DNA of 64,000 bases from Janthinobacterium rivuli (GCF_029690045.1 NZ_CP121464.1:4774001-4838000); one strand, 5' to 3'; numbered from the stretch's first letter, positions 27,167 through 37,120 are shown. A program made the numbers and translations. Notes: generated by a model from the letters alone, not told the origin.

Positions 27167-28258
27167 ATGCGACATTGTTCCACGTTCGCGCTATTGTTCG
27201 CGGCCAGCGGCACCTGCCTGGGCCAGAGCGGCGCGGTTTTGTATGGCATCGCGGATGCCGGCATCCGTTATGGAAAAGGCTTGACCGCCGCCAACGCACC
27301 GACGGCTGGCGGCGCCACGCCCGCCATCAGCAGCGGCATCAACAACACGAGCCGCTGGGGCCTGCGCGGCCAGGAAGACCTCGGCGGCGGCTGGCAGGCG
27401 CTGTACCGTCTCGAGGGCGGGCTGAATCTGGACACAGGCAGCGCGGCCAAATCCGACAAGCTGTTCGACCGGCAAGCGTGGGTGGGACTCAAGTCGCCGC
27501 TGGGCTCCGTGACCCTGGGGCGCCAGGCAACCTTGCTGGCCGACGCCATCGCGCCGGTGGATCCGCTGGGCATCCGCTATGCCTCATTCAATCCGAACGT
27601 CAACATCACAGGATTGAGCAACACGGCTTTTGGCCGGCATGCGTTCGGCCAGCAATACGGCAGCAGCGGCTATGCCGACAACTTCTACCGGCTCGACAAC
27701 ATGGTGAAAACCAGCGCCAGCCTCGGGCCGGTGGTGGCGCGCGCCGCCTATTCCTTCGGCGAGGTGACGGGCGCCACGTCGCCATTGTCGACCTGGGGCG
27801 GCGCCCTGACCTACCAGCAGGCGGGGCTGGCCATCTCCGGGGCGCTGATGCGCTTTCGCAATCGCGACAACCGCAGCCTCGACGCCGCCACCGTGGGCGC
27901 CGCCTACAAGGTGGACGCCTGGCAGTTCAAGGCCAATCTCGGCGTCAACCGCGCCGACGTGGGCGCCGGCAAGTCCGTGCGGCAGGGTGTGCTGTCCGCC
28001 GGCGTGGGGCGGCAATTGGGTCCGGACGTGCTGCTCACGACCGCCTACTACAAGGTGCGGCGCAGCGCCACGGGCCATGTCGACGACGGCTTCCAGCGCG
28101 CTTTCGCTTACCTGGAAAAAACGCTTTCGCCGCGCTCCACCCTGTACCTCGAATCGGACTACACCTTGTGGCAGGGCGATGCCGCCGGCGTCACGGAAAC
28201 GCGCGCCAACGACCGCAAAGGCATGGGCTTGACGCTCGGCCTCATGCACAAATTTTAA
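27167..28258 (+). CDS. outer membrane porin, Burkholderiales general-porin type
   Basis: A 363-residue protein with a short signal peptide ending near GTCLGQS. It has trimeric porin features: ITGLSNTAFG-like loops, the SLGPVVARAAYSFGE and QLGPDVLLTTAYYKVRRS strands, and a C-terminal terminal-strand signature LTLGLMHKF ending in Phe, which the BAM complex recognises. It lets small hydrophilic solutes cross the outer membrane. As first gene of this LysR-controlled operon it probably serves uptake of the same substrate as the MFS carrier. GGGAGA precedes the ATG. Confidence 0.9.
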   Translation: MRHCSTFALLFAASGTCLGQSGAVLYGIADAGIRYGKGLTAANAPTAGGATPAISSGINNTSRWGLRGQEDLGGGWQALYRLEGGLNLDTGSAAKSDKLFDRQAWVGLKSPLGSVTLGRQATLLADAIAPVDPLGIRYASFNPNVNITGLSNTAFGRHAFGQQYGSSGYADNFYRLDNMVKTSASLGPVVARAAYSFGEVTGATSPLSTWGGALTYQQAGLAISGALMRFRNRDNRSLDAATVGAAYKVDAWQFKANLGVNRADVGAGKSVRQGVLSAGVGRQLGPDVLLTTAYYKVRRSATGHVDDGFQRAFAYLEKTLSPRSTLYLESDYTLWQGDAAGVTETRANDRKGMGLTLGLMHKF

Positions 28259-28275
28259 CGACAGGAGAAACAACC

Positions 28276-29064
28276 ATGCTTCAACAGACCCTCGTGCGGC
28301 GCTCCGCCCCCATCCTGGCCGGCTTCATGCTGCTGGCCGCCAGCGCGGCGCATGCCGCCGACATCCGCGTGGTCAGCTCGGGCGGCTTCGCCCAGGCCTA
28401 CAAAAACCTCGCGCCCGCCTACGAGCGCGCCAGCGGCGACCATCTGCTCTCCGAATGGGGACCATCGATGGGCACCACCAAGAATGCGATCCCGGCGCGC
28501 CTGGCGCGCGGCGAGCCGATCGACGTCGTCATCATGGTGGGCGACGCGCTCGACAAGCTGATGCAGGAAGGCCGCCTGGTCCCCGGCAGCAAGGTGGTCC
28601 TGGCCAATTCACCGATTGCCTGCGCCGTGCGGCGCGGTGCGGCCAAGCCCGACATCAGCACCACCGAGGGCTTGCGCAGCGCCTTCCTGAAGGCGGACAA
28701 GGTGGCCTATTCGGACAGCGCCAGCGGCGTCTACATCGAGACGCAGCTGATGAACAAGCTGCATATTTCGGAGCAGATGCAGGGCAAGGCCGCAAAAATT
28801 CCCGCCACCCCCGTCGGCGAAATCATCGCCCATGGCCAGGCTGATTTCGGCTGCCAGCAGCGCAGCGAGCTGCTGCCGGTCGAAGGCATCGACATCGTCG
28901 GCCTGCTGCCGCCGGAAGTGCAGAAGATGACGCAGTTTTCGGCGGCACTGGTCCCGGGCGGCAAGGAGCCGGAAGCCGGCCGCGCCCTGCTGCGCTTCCT
29001 CGCCGCCCCTGCCAACGCGGGCGCGATCGAAGCGACCGGACTGGAACCGGCAGCGGCGCACTAG
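28276..29064 (+). CDS. periplasmic ModA-like protein, probable aconitate isomerase
   Basis: A 262-residue protein with a cleavable signal (ILAGFMLLAASAAHA) and the fold of molybdate-binding ModA proteins (VVSSGGFAQAYKNLAPAYE, DVVIMVGDALDKLMQEG, VAYSDSASGVYIETQL). No modB or modC gene is near. The following gene is a TcuC-like tricarboxylate carrier. The aconitate isomerase described from a trans-aconitate-growing Pseudomonas is, as I recall, a periplasmic protein of this family and size that converts trans- to cis-aconitate. That fits the context better than a metal-binding role. The alternative is an orphan solute-binding protein. Confidence 0.72.
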   Translation: MLQQTLVRRSAPILAGFMLLAASAAHAADIRVVSSGGFAQAYKNLAPAYERASGDHLLSEWGPSMGTTKNAIPARLARGEPIDVVIMVGDALDKLMQEGRLVPGSKVVLANSPIACAVRRGAAKPDISTTEGLRSAFLKADKVAYSDSASGVYIETQLMNKLHISEQMQGKAAKIPATPVGEIIAHGQADFGCQQRSELLPVEGIDIVGLLPPEVQKMTQFSAALVPGGKEPEAGRALLRFLAAPANAGAIEATGLEPAAAH

Positions 29065-29098
29065 GCGACGTCACTCATCTTTCATCAATAGGTAAATC

Positions 29099-30433
29099 AT
29101 GGCCATTCCCTCCACCGCCGCCCCCATCGCCAGGGCCGCAACGCCGCGCGCGCAAGTGCGCCCGCCCTCGCGCATCGCCACCGTCATCCGGGTGACGAGC
29201 GGGAACTTCATCGAAATGTACGATTTTTTCCTGTTCGGCTTTTACGCCACGTACATTGCCAAGGCCTTTTTCCCCGCCACCAGCGAATACGCGGCCCTGA
29301 TGATGACGTTCGCCACCTTCGGCGCGGGATTTTTCATGCGTCCGCTGGGCGCCATCATCCTCGGCAGCTACATCGACCGCATCGGCCGCCGCAAGGGCCT
29401 GGTGCTGACCCTGGCCATCATGGCTTCCGGCACGGCGCTGATCGCCTTCGTGCCCGGCTATGCCACCATCGGATTGCTGGCGCCGTTCCTCGTGCTGATC
29501 GGGCGTTTGCTGCAAGGTTTTTCCGCCGGCGTGGAACTGGGCGGCGTGTCCGTCTACCTGTCCGAAATGGCGACGCCCGGCAACAAGGGATACTACGTCA
29601 GCTGGCAGTCGGCCAGCCAGCAGGTGGCCATCATCTTTTCCGCCGCGCTGGGCTACTATCTCAACGAGACCCTGAGCAAGGAATTCATCGCGGACTGGGG
29701 CTGGCGCATCCCGTTCTTCATCGGCTGCTCCATCATCCCTGTGGTGTTCTACATCCGCCGTTCGCTGCAGGAGACCGAGGCTTACCTGACGCGCAAGTCG
29801 CATCCGACGTTCCGGCAAATGCTGGGGACCATCGCCCTCAACTGGCCGCTGGTGGTCACCGGAACGATGCTGATCGTGCTGACGACGGTCGCCTTCTACC
29901 TGATCACCGTCTACACGCCGACCTTCGGCAAAAACGTGCTCAAGCTGAGCACCGAGGAAAGCCTGCTCGTCACCTTGTGCATCGGCCTGTCGAACTTCAT
30001 CTGGCTGCCCGTCATGGGTGCGCTGTCCGACCGCATCGGGCGCTGGCCCATCATGGCCGTATGCTCGGCACTGACGGTATTGACGGCGTATCCGGCCTTG
30101 TCCTGGCTGGTCGCCCATCCCAGCTTCGAACACATGCTGATGGTAGAGCTGTGGCTGTCCTTCCTGTACGGCAGTTACAACGGGGCCACCATCGTCGCGC
30201 TGACGGAAATCATCCCGGCCAGCGTCAGGACGACGGGCTTTTCTCTGGCCTACAGCCTGGCCACCGCGCTGTTCGGCGGCATGACGCCGCTCGTGTCAAC
30301 TTTGCTGATCGAGAGCACCGGCGACAAGGCGGCGCCAGGCTACTGGATGGCCGGCGCCGGCGCCATCAGCCTGCTGGCGACGTGGCTGATCTATCGCGGC
30401 ATCGTCAGAGAGCGCCATCCGCTCCCGGCATGA
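29099..30433 (+). CDS. MFS transporter, tricarballylate/citrate (TcuC-like) type
   Basis: A 444-residue 12-helix carrier of the metabolite:proton symporter group. It has [25 protein letters not shown] at the first helix, DRIGRRKG after helix 2, [14 protein letters not shown] in helix 4, and a second DRIGRW loop at mid-length. This pattern is shared by citrate (CitA), tricarballylate (TcuC) and shikimate carriers. With the porin and ModA-like isomerase it would form an import route for trans-aconitate or a related tricarboxylate. Confidence 0.87.
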   Translation: MAIPSTAAPIARAATPRAQVRPPSRIATVIRVTSGNFIEMYDFFLFGFYATYIAKAFFPATSEYAALMMTFATFGAGFFMRPLGAIILGSYIDRIGRRKGLVLTLAIMASGTALIAFVPGYATIGLLAPFLVLIGRLLQGFSAGVELGGVSVYLSEMATPGNKGYYVSWQSASQQVAIIFSAALGYYLNETLSKEFIADWGWRIPFFIGCSIIPVVFYIRRSLQETEAYLTRKSHPTFRQMLGTIALNWPLVVTGTMLIVLTTVAFYLITVYTPTFGKNVLKLSTEESLLVTLCIGLSNFIWLPVMGALSDRIGRWPIMAVCSALTVLTAYPALSWLVAHPSFEHMLMVELWLSFLYGSYNGATIVALTEIIPASVRTTGFSLAYSLATALFGGMTPLVSTLLIESTGDKAAPGYWMAGAGAISLLATWLIYRGIVRERHPLPA

Positions 30434-30435
30434 TG

Positions 30436-31086
30436 TTACGGCCAGGCGGGCCGGCGCATGTGGAACAGGCTGTCCGGCCCGATCTCGAAATAATCGGCCG
30501 GACCGCCGCCGCGCAAGATCGGTGCGGCGGCCGCCGTGTCGTACACGCCATCGGTCAACAGGTGGCGCGCGATGTGCACGCCCACCACTTCCCCCAGCAC
30601 CAGCCAGCTGCCGACACCGTCGCCATTGACGCCTTGCAGCTCGATGATCTGCGTGCGCCGGCATTCGAACGAGACGGGACTTTCCGCCACGCGCGGCACA
30701 TTCACGATGCGCGAGACGGCCGGCGTCAGGCCGGCCAGCGCGAATTCATCGACTTCGGGCGGCGCCGGCGCGCAGCTGATATTCATCGCGTCGGCCAGTG
30801 GACGGGTGGCCAGGTTCCACACGAATTCGCCCGTCTGTTCGATATTGCGCAAGGTATCCTTGCGGCCGATGCTGGAAAAACCGATCAGCGGCGGATGGTA
30901 ATTGAAGGCGTTGAAAAAGCTGTACGGCGCCAGATTGAGCACGCCCTCGCTGCTGCGCGAGGCGATCCAGCCGATGGGCCGCGGCCCCACGATGGCGTTG
31001 AACGGGTCATGCGGCAGGCCATGGCCCTGTGCAGGTTCATAAAAGTGAATATTGTCGGCCACGCGCGTTCCTGAAATCGAAGTCAT
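30436..31086 (-). CDS. flavin reductase family protein (FMN-binding split barrel)
   Basis: A 216-residue FMN-binding split-barrel protein. Family hallmarks are VGPRPIGWIASRS, NLAPYSFFNAFNYHPPLIGFSS and TLRNIEQTGEFVWNLAT. Members reduce FMN with NADH for two-component monooxygenases or act as stand-alone reductases. It converges with the MFS gene, with stop codons almost touching, so it is not in that operon. Partner and substrate unknown. Confidence 0.88.
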   Translation of the reverse strand: MTSISGTRVADNIHFYEPAQGHGLPHDPFNAIVGPRPIGWIASRSSEGVLNLAPYSFFNAFNYHPPLIGFSSIGRKDTLRNIEQTGEFVWNLATRPLADAMNISCAPAPPEVDEFALAGLTPAVSRIVNVPRVAESPVSFECRRTQIIELQGVNGDGVGSWLVLGEVVGVHIARHLLTDGVYDTAAAAPILRGGGPADYFEIGPDSLFHMRRPAWP

Positions 31087-31155
31087 GGGCGCCCGGGATG
31101 GAACGCCTGGAGCGACAGCTTACTGGAATTATTCCCGACCAGCCACCCTGCCCCA

Positions 31156-33348
31156 TCAAAGCTCAGAGATGTGTTTGACAGCCCATTCATGGGCTTGGAC
31201 GATGTCGAGATGCAGGCTGGCAAACGACATCTTCAGCAAGCGCTCTGGCAGGGCCCAGTCCCATTTCGCGCGCCGCAAATTATGCTCCTTGTGCAGAAGA
31301 AGCTCAACAGCGGGCGGTGCCTCGCTGGCGAAGGCCAGCAAGCACCCAGCCACACGCTGTTCGCTTGCATCGTCAACCTTGACGGCAGGGCCTTGCGCTG
31401 TCGCTGCCAATCCCCGCGATTTCAGCACCAAAGCAATCGCCTCATTGGCATGGTCTCCCAGCCACGTAAAAACAAAAACACGGCCGCCGATCATCAACAG
31501 CGGCTTACGCGCCAGTCCGCAACGTTGAAACGTTTGACAACCTTCCAGCATGAGCTTTTTCGCCCCCTCATCCATAAAGGATAGCGGCAAGCCTGACTGG
31601 TACAGTTCCCGCATGCGTTCTCTGACTTTAGTATGGACATGTCCGCCACTGCCATTGAACAAGGGAGCACGACCTGTATTTGTTTTACCAACAAGAATAG
31701 TCTTGCTATCGTCGTCTATATCTTCCACCACCCAGGTCCTGCCCGCAAAAAGTATGTAGTCGCCAACACTGACCGAACTCGATACGGGCAGAGACCCAAG
31801 TACCCGGCTTGCATTGACGATACGGAACTCATCCTCCGTGGCGAACGCCGCATAAAAAGTGTAGTGATTTACCAGCCGTTCTCCCTTGGAGCCATGCAAT
31901 AGCAGGCCGGATGCCTCCTGCTGTAATAGTTCCATTTTCCCCAGGTGACGCAACAACTCGGCAAAATCCTTTTTTTCGGTACTCGCAAAAGGCCCTCTGG
32001 CGCAAAGGATATGGTAGGCATCGGCTGCCTGGATGCCACCGTGCTGGGCAATCAGCGACAACAACTGCTGGATCAGTGTCGACAAATGCAAGCCATGTGT
32101 TTTTGGCGGCTCGATCCAGCCGTCCAGCATCAAGCTGACCATCGCGCCAAATTCCAGCGTTCCTTCCCTTAATTGGTCCATCAGCTCAGATTCGACATGC
32201 AATTCACGTTCGGTAACATAACCGCGCAAGATGGCAGATTCCCCCGCACGCCGCCCGGAACGCCCCATGCGCTGGCGCATGCTGGCCACCGATGGCGGCG
32301 AGCCGATCTGCGCCACGCTCTTGACTGCGCCAATGTCAATACCAAGCTCGAGGGTATTGGTGCAGATGGCAGTGGCGCAACCTTCCTTGTTTTTCAAGGC
32401 CGCCTCTGTTTCCTCGCGAATTTCACGCGACAGGCTGCCATGGTGTGGCCAGAACTCATTGGGCGCCTTGGCGGCCTCGCATAGCCGGCGCAACGCATAT
32501 GTGTATTGTTCGACTTTGCCTCGGCTATTCGGAAAGATCAGGTTATTGGATCCTCGCAGCTTTGCAAACAGGTCTTGTACGATCGACAGCTCGGAGGCGG
32601 ACTCGCCATCCGGATCTTCGTCCGGTGGCGTCCCCATGTCGAGATAACCCTTGATACGTATGTTTAACGCGCCACGGTCGGCTTTTGATTCGATGATATC
32701 GACCGCTACGCCAGCATGCGGGCGCAAAAATTCTGCTCCCAGCGGCAGTTCGCCCAGCGTGGCCGACAAACCTATGCGCGGCACCGTACGTCCGGCAGCC
32801 TGCTCGATGCGCAGCATCAGCGACTGCAGTTGCTTGCCTCGTTCCGTACCGATAAAGGCATGCAGTTCATCGACCACGATGTAGCGCAGACGCGCAACGA
32901 TGCGCGGCATCTGGAAACCGCGATTGCACAGCATGGCCTCCAGCGACTCTGGCGTGATCAGCACCACTCCAGACGGCTGTTTGAAAAACCGCGTCTTGGA
33001 CGAAGATGAAATATCGCCGTGCCATGGCCAGACGGGGATTTCCAGCGTCTCGCACAAGCGTTCCAGCCTGCCGAACTGATCGTTGATCAAGGCCTTGAGC
33101 GGGCTGATATACAGGCACAATCCATGCTCTTCGCCAGCCTTCAGCATATTGCTCAGCACGGGGAAAAAAGCCGCTTCAGTCTTGCCTGCAGCAGTGGCGG
33201 CAGCAATGATGACATCGCTTCCACCACCGCTGATCGCAGCGATCGAACGCTCTTGTACATCGCGCAACTCGCTCCAGTTCTCCGCCCAGATCCAGCGCTG
33301 GATGCGCTCATCGAGCAGGGAGAACGACGACGAAAATGGGGCAGTCAT
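31156..33348 (-). CDS. sngC: Shango defence helicase SngC (Lhr/BrxHI-like)
   Basis: A 730-residue superfamily 2 DNA helicase. Walker A ATAAGKTEA is at 51-59, the DEAH-type box is VVDELHAF, and motif III is GLSATLGE. Motif V is TNTLELGIDIG and motif VI QRMGRSGRR, followed by a long C-terminal region of Lhr type. The same helicase family is paired with BrxD in type 2 BREX (BrxHI), but no PglX or PglZ is present here. Together with the TerB protein and DUF2791 ATPase it fits the third component of the anti-phage system Shango. Five bases separate it from sngB. Confidence 0.85.
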   Translation of the reverse strand: MTAPFSSSFSLLDERIQRWIWAENWSELRDVQERSIAAISGGGSDVIIAAATAAGKTEAAFFPVLSNMLKAGEEHGLCLYISPLKALINDQFGRLERLCETLEIPVWPWHGDISSSSKTRFFKQPSGVVLITPESLEAMLCNRGFQMPRIVARLRYIVVDELHAFIGTERGKQLQSLMLRIEQAAGRTVPRIGLSATLGELPLGAEFLRPHAGVAVDIIESKADRGALNIRIKGYLDMGTPPDEDPDGESASELSIVQDLFAKLRGSNNLIFPNSRGKVEQYTYALRRLCEAAKAPNEFWPHHGSLSREIREETEAALKNKEGCATAICTNTLELGIDIGAVKSVAQIGSPPSVASMRQRMGRSGRRAGESAILRGYVTERELHVESELMDQLREGTLEFGAMVSLMLDGWIEPPKTHGLHLSTLIQQLLSLIAQHGGIQAADAYHILCARGPFASTEKKDFAELLRHLGKMELLQQEASGLLLHGSKGERLVNHYTFYAAFATEDEFRIVNASRVLGSLPVSSSVSVGDYILFAGRTWVVEDIDDDSKTILVGKTNTGRAPLFNGSGGHVHTKVRERMRELYQSGLPLSFMDEGAKKLMLEGCQTFQRCGLARKPLLMIGGRVFVFTWLGDHANEAIALVLKSRGLAATAQGPAVKVDDASEQRVAGCLLAFASEAPPAVELLLHKEHNLRRAKWDWALPERLLKMSFASLHLDIVQAHEWAVKHISEL

Positions 33349-33353
33349 GTGCG

Positions 33354-34655
33354 TCAGAGCTTGAACGACGCGAACTCGTCGTCGGCTTCGACCTCGCTAT
33401 CAGACACCCCGGCCATATCAGGCATGACTTCAATGGCACCTAACAATTGCCGCCATGAAGCACCAGGATTTTGCTCCAGCACCGCCAGCAAATTGACAAA
33501 GGCTGTGATGGTCGTGCGCGGCGTACGAAAGTAACTGTCGCCGAGGCGCCGCGCGCAATGTTCCATGAAAGCCGGTAACGCTTCATCGGGCAGCAGATAT
33601 TTCTCAGCGATGCCATGTGCGTGCACATGACGCAGCTTGTCCAGCAGCACATAAAAGTCTTCGGGGCGCAAGCTCGCCAACCTCAGCACGGGGCCGCTGT
33701 AATCGACCAGACCGGCTACGGCAAAGGTATTTTCCGCCAGCCGGCTTTGCAGGGCAGGATAGCTGAACAGGCCGCGCCGCGTATCGAGAAGAAATTCCGG
33801 CGTACCGCCCAAAATGAATCCAAGTCCTACCGCCGTACCTTGCAAGGTGTCGTTCAGGATACGCAGTATCTGCTCATAGTTGGCGTTGCGCGCCGGCGTA
33901 TTGGCCAGCTTGTACAAATTGACCAGTTCATCAAGACAGACGACAAAGCCGGCGTAACCAGCCAGTCGCACGAAGCGGGCGAACAGCTTCAACTGATCGT
34001 AAAAAGAGGCATCGTCCACAATGGAACGCACGCCCAATGCCTGGCGCGCTTCAGTCTTGGTATTGAATTCACCGCGCAGCCAGCGGATCGCATCGGATTT
34101 CAATACCTCGTCACCTGCCTCGAACCCACGACAGTATGCCGCGATCACATCAGCAAAATCAAAACCGTTGACCATCTCCGTCAAATGTTCAAGCTTTTGC
34201 CGTATTACTTCCTCAGTACTGGCACCTTGCGCCAGCGCCTCGGTTTTGGCGTTGGCAATAAACCGTTCCACGATACCTGCCATAGCGCCACCATCAGGCT
34301 TGGTGCGGGTCGACAGATTGCGCATCAATTCCGCGTACAACGAGCGTGCCTGGCCGCCGGTCGCATGCAGGCGCCGGTCGGGATTCAGGTCGGCGTTGGC
34401 GGTCACCAGTTTTTTCTCCATCACCACAGAACGTATCAAGTTGAGAAAAAAAGTCTTGCCAGCGCCATATTCACCGATAACGAAACGTATCGTCGAACCA
34501 CCGTCAGCGATACGATCAAGATCTGCCACCAGCGTCTCGATCTCTGGTTTGCGACCAACCTGGATCAGGTGTTGGCCAGCACGTGGCACCACGCCCGCAC
34601 GCAAGGACTGGATCACCGCGTCGCGGTCTTTGGAACGAATGGCTGGAGCGTTCAT
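33354..34655 (-). CDS. sngB: Shango defence ATPase SngB (DUF2791 / BrxD-like)
   Basis: A 433-residue P-loop ATPase. Walker A is GEYGAGKT at 61-68, Walker B is GFVVCLDELVNLY, and GLGFILGGTPEFLLD resembles the sensor segment of DUF2791/BrxD ATPases. The family is known from BREX and other defence loci. Here it lies between a TerB-domain protein and an Lhr-like helicase. The ATG overlaps the sngA stop by 4 bases. It likely couples ATP use to assembly or DNA loading of the helicase. Confidence 0.87.
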   Translation of the reverse strand: MNAPAIRSKDRDAVIQSLRAGVVPRAGQHLIQVGRKPEIETLVADLDRIADGGSTIRFVIGEYGAGKTFFLNLIRSVVMEKKLVTANADLNPDRRLHATGGQARSLYAELMRNLSTRTKPDGGAMAGIVERFIANAKTEALAQGASTEEVIRQKLEHLTEMVNGFDFADVIAAYCRGFEAGDEVLKSDAIRWLRGEFNTKTEARQALGVRSIVDDASFYDQLKLFARFVRLAGYAGFVVCLDELVNLYKLANTPARNANYEQILRILNDTLQGTAVGLGFILGGTPEFLLDTRRGLFSYPALQSRLAENTFAVAGLVDYSGPVLRLASLRPEDFYVLLDKLRHVHAHGIAEKYLLPDEALPAFMEHCARRLGDSYFRTPRTTITAFVNLLAVLEQNPGASWRQLLGAIEVMPDMAGVSDSEVEADDEFASFKL

Positions 34656-37030
34656 TGTGCAAGTCTTTCAAGAATGTCGGGGTTAATATCGATCGGGTCA
34701 TCGCCTTCGGTGCAGGGCATATCGAACGCGTCGAAGCAGGCCTCGTTGAGCCGCTCCAGGGCGCCATCGAGCATGACGCCTGCATCGTGGGCAACGGGTT
34801 CCAGTTTAGAGCGCCGCCACGAAGCGCGCGACAGCAGGTGGCGGGAAAACGCGGCGTGCATGGCATCAAGACCAAGTAATCCGTCTTGACTGTCGAGTGG
34901 CGGCAGCGTGACTTCAGAAGTCGCTTCGTCCTGGAAGATATCGCCCAATAGCGTTGCCACCTGTTGACTGTCTTTTTGTAATGCCGCAATGCGTGCGAGA
35001 TCCAGAACAAAGCCGCCTGACGACACACTTGAACCGTTTGCTGGCGGATGTGCTGTCGCGGCAGCATGTACTTGACTGTACATTTTTTCATGCTCAACGC
35101 CCAACAGTGTGCAGACCTTTTCCAGCACCGCGATTTCCTGGCGTGTCGCAGGTGCTCCTACCATCGTGATGATGCAGTCGGCACAAGCATCCCGTGCGGT
35201 CAGTGGGAGCGCCGCAATACGACGTTTGAAGGAACTCAGCGAGACTGGTTGCAGCAGAATAAGGCGCGCCATCAGGCGCTGCTGCTGGTGGGGCGTCAAC
35301 TGGCGCCAAGTGGTGATCTGCGCCTGGCAAATTGGCCATTTATGGTCAGAATACACACCTTCCGACTGCGCCATGGCAATCAGCAACTCCAGGCTCAGCA
35401 AGGCAGTATCGTAAAACGGTGCACCATCGCCTGCTTCGTCCGACGCCACCACGCGGTACAGCGCCACCCGTTCGGTCAAAGCTGCGTTGCCGGCCATGGA
35501 CAAGATGTCCGGCTCCATGGCAATCTGCTGCGCCAGCAATGCCGCCGCCAAAGCACGCAAACTGTCTTTGCCGATCCCGTCCGATGCACCAAAATGCCGT
35601 GCCAGTTCATTGACAGACATCACCAACACCGCCTCGCCCAGGCTCGCATTCACGTAACACAGAGCTTGCTTCGCCGCCTCCGGCCATAGCGAATATGGCA
35701 ATAGTACCCAGGCATCCAAGGTTGTTCGTCTATCAGGACGATGTTCGATGAAACGACTATAAGCGTCCAATTCAGCCGAGCAGGTATCGATCAACTTTTG
35801 CAGCATTTGCTGCGGAGCGCTGGCCACGGTGAGATCGGGAATATCGCCTAGCACCACACTCCTTCCAGCGCCGTCTTTCAATCCGGGTGATGCGGGCGAA
35901 TACGGCAGGCACAGCTTGTGCGACGTCGAAACAAGCGCGATACCATCGCCATGCAGCCGCCTATAAGTGAGGCGAAACAAGCTTTCAAATTCTTCAGGAC
36001 AGCGGCTTGCCGCAGTGCGCAATATCAGCGCCGGATCGTAACGGACCCACGCCCAAGCCATATCTACGGTCAGTAGCGTCTTGTCGCGACATGCTTGCCC
36101 AAGCGCCACCCGCAAATGCAGGGGCATGCCATCTTCAGGACTCAGATCTGGTATCGGCTGCAGATATAAGCGCTCTGGATTGCTTGCCAATTGCAGAACT
36201 TCTAAAAGAGACATGCAGTGACGCGAAAACAATCCAGACTTGCCGCCATAATGTTTATGCAGCCGTGTGAGCTCCTTGATAATCTGCGGTATTTCCACAT
36301 CAATGGCACGGTGATTTTCCGCATCGATCAATACTCGCCGTTCGAGTCCATAAAAGAAGGCGAATACATAAGCGATATCTGCATCTGGACTACTACGCCC
36401 ATCGGCAAGCCAACGCAAGTAAGCGCCGCGCTGCTGAGGCAAGGCATCCGAATAACTCGACCAGTAGAAATTCACGGGAGTCGCATAGTCGCTTCCAAAA
36501 TCGACACTCTTGCCAGGATCGATCAGGGCGGGATCAACCTTACCATTATTTCCTGGCAAGCTTTGCCCAACATAAATCATCCCGCCAGAAATCAACAGAC
36601 CGCCAATCTCCACACTTTCATGACGCCCTATCCATTGAGCGACAGGGGTATGCAAGGGCGGCGGCGGGGGAATGCGGTAGCCAGATGGATCAGCCAATAG
36701 AACCTCGCTTGTTTTGTCCTGATATGTTGATGCTGGCGGCACAAAATCACTTACGATGCTTGCCACGGGCAAAGATGCGGTCGATGAAACTGCCGCCTTT
36801 GCCGGGGGCGGCACGAAACAGGATAGCAATTCAGGCGGCGGAGAGCGCCGCAATTTCAAAGTGCGCGCGCGATAGCGGCATCCTACATACAGTGCACCGG
36901 CAATCAACGACAGCAGCAAAGCTGGGCTCATCAAATGGTAAGCGGCAAATGCTAGCAATACATTGAAAAACATCCAGTGCCATGATGAGACACGCTCTAA
37001 CAAAAACCGGAGTCTTTTCTTCCACCTCAC
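34652..37030 (-). CDS. sngA: Shango defence TerB-domain protein SngA
   Basis: A 792-residue protein. Two membrane segments lie near residues 16-52 (MFFNVLLAFAAYHLMSPALLLSLIAGALYVG). A TerB_N-type region follows (PVAQWIGRHESVEIGGLLISGGMIYVG...DPALIDP). A TerB-like helical domain (LELLIAMAQSEGVYSDHKWP and GAPATRQEIAVLEKVCTLLGV) and a TerB_C-type end complete it. TerB proteins are linked to membrane-associated stress and phage-defence systems. The start is a GTG at 37030 and is uncertain, since no strong ribosome site is visible. GC content is visibly lower than in flanking genes. Confidence 0.82.
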   Translation of the reverse strand: MRWKKRLRFLLERVSSWHWMFFNVLLAFAAYHLMSPALLLSLIAGALYVGCRYRARTLKLRRSPPPELLSCFVPPPAKAAVSSTASLPVASIVSDFVPPASTYQDKTSEVLLADPSGYRIPPPPPLHTPVAQWIGRHESVEIGGLLISGGMIYVGQSLPGNNGKVDPALIDPGKSVDFGSDYATPVNFYWSSYSDALPQQRGAYLRWLADGRSSPDADIAYVFAFFYGLERRVLIDAENHRAIDVEIPQIIKELTRLHKHYGGKSGLFSRHCMSLLEVLQLASNPERLYLQPIPDLSPEDGMPLHLRVALGQACRDKTLLTVDMAWAWVRYDPALILRTAASRCPEEFESLFRLTYRRLHGDGIALVSTSHKLCLPYSPASPGLKDGAGRSVVLGDIPDLTVASAPQQMLQKLIDTCSAELDAYSRFIEHRPDRRTTLDAWVLLPYSLWPEAAKQALCYVNASLGEAVLVMSVNELARHFGASDGIGKDSLRALAAALLAQQIAMEPDILSMAGNAALTERVALYRVVASDEAGDGAPFYDTALLSLELLIAMAQSEGVYSDHKWPICQAQITTWRQLTPHQQQRLMARLILLQPVSLSSFKRRIAALPLTARDACADCIITMVGAPATRQEIAVLEKVCTLLGVEHEKMYSQVHAAATAHPPANGSSVSSGGFVLDLARIAALQKDSQQVATLLGDIFQDEATSEVTLPPLDSQDGLLGLDAMHAAFSRHLLSRASWRRSKLEPVAHDAGVMLDGALERLNEACFDAFDMPCTEGDDPIDINPDILERLAQ

Positions 37031-37092
37031 ATGCTTCTTTCGGCAATGAATACAGGTAAGTTAAAGGTAATGCAATGAAAATAGGATGCTTT

Positions 37093-37120
37093 ATTGTATA
37101 GAAATGTTTGCATTAGCGAA
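37093..37120 (-). promoter_or_regulatory. possible promoter of the Shango operon
   Basis: On the minus strand TTCGCT (37115-37120) and TACAAT (37093-37098) are 16 bases apart, about 65 bases before the sngA start. An inverted repeat GCATT/AATGC overlaps the -35 box and could be an operator. The whole leader from 37031 to about 37180 is AT-rich. Read by eye; only moderate match. Confidence 0.3.

Noticed and set aside
28276..29064. Molybdate ABC transporter binding protein ModA
   Set aside because: No modB or modC is nearby, and the flanking genes are a porin and a tricarboxylate carrier.
31156..34655. BREX defence system (BrxD plus BrxHI)
   Set aside because: The ATPase and helicase resemble BREX type 2 proteins, but PglX, PglZ, PglY/BrxC and PglW are absent, and a TerB protein takes their place. 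Shango fits better.
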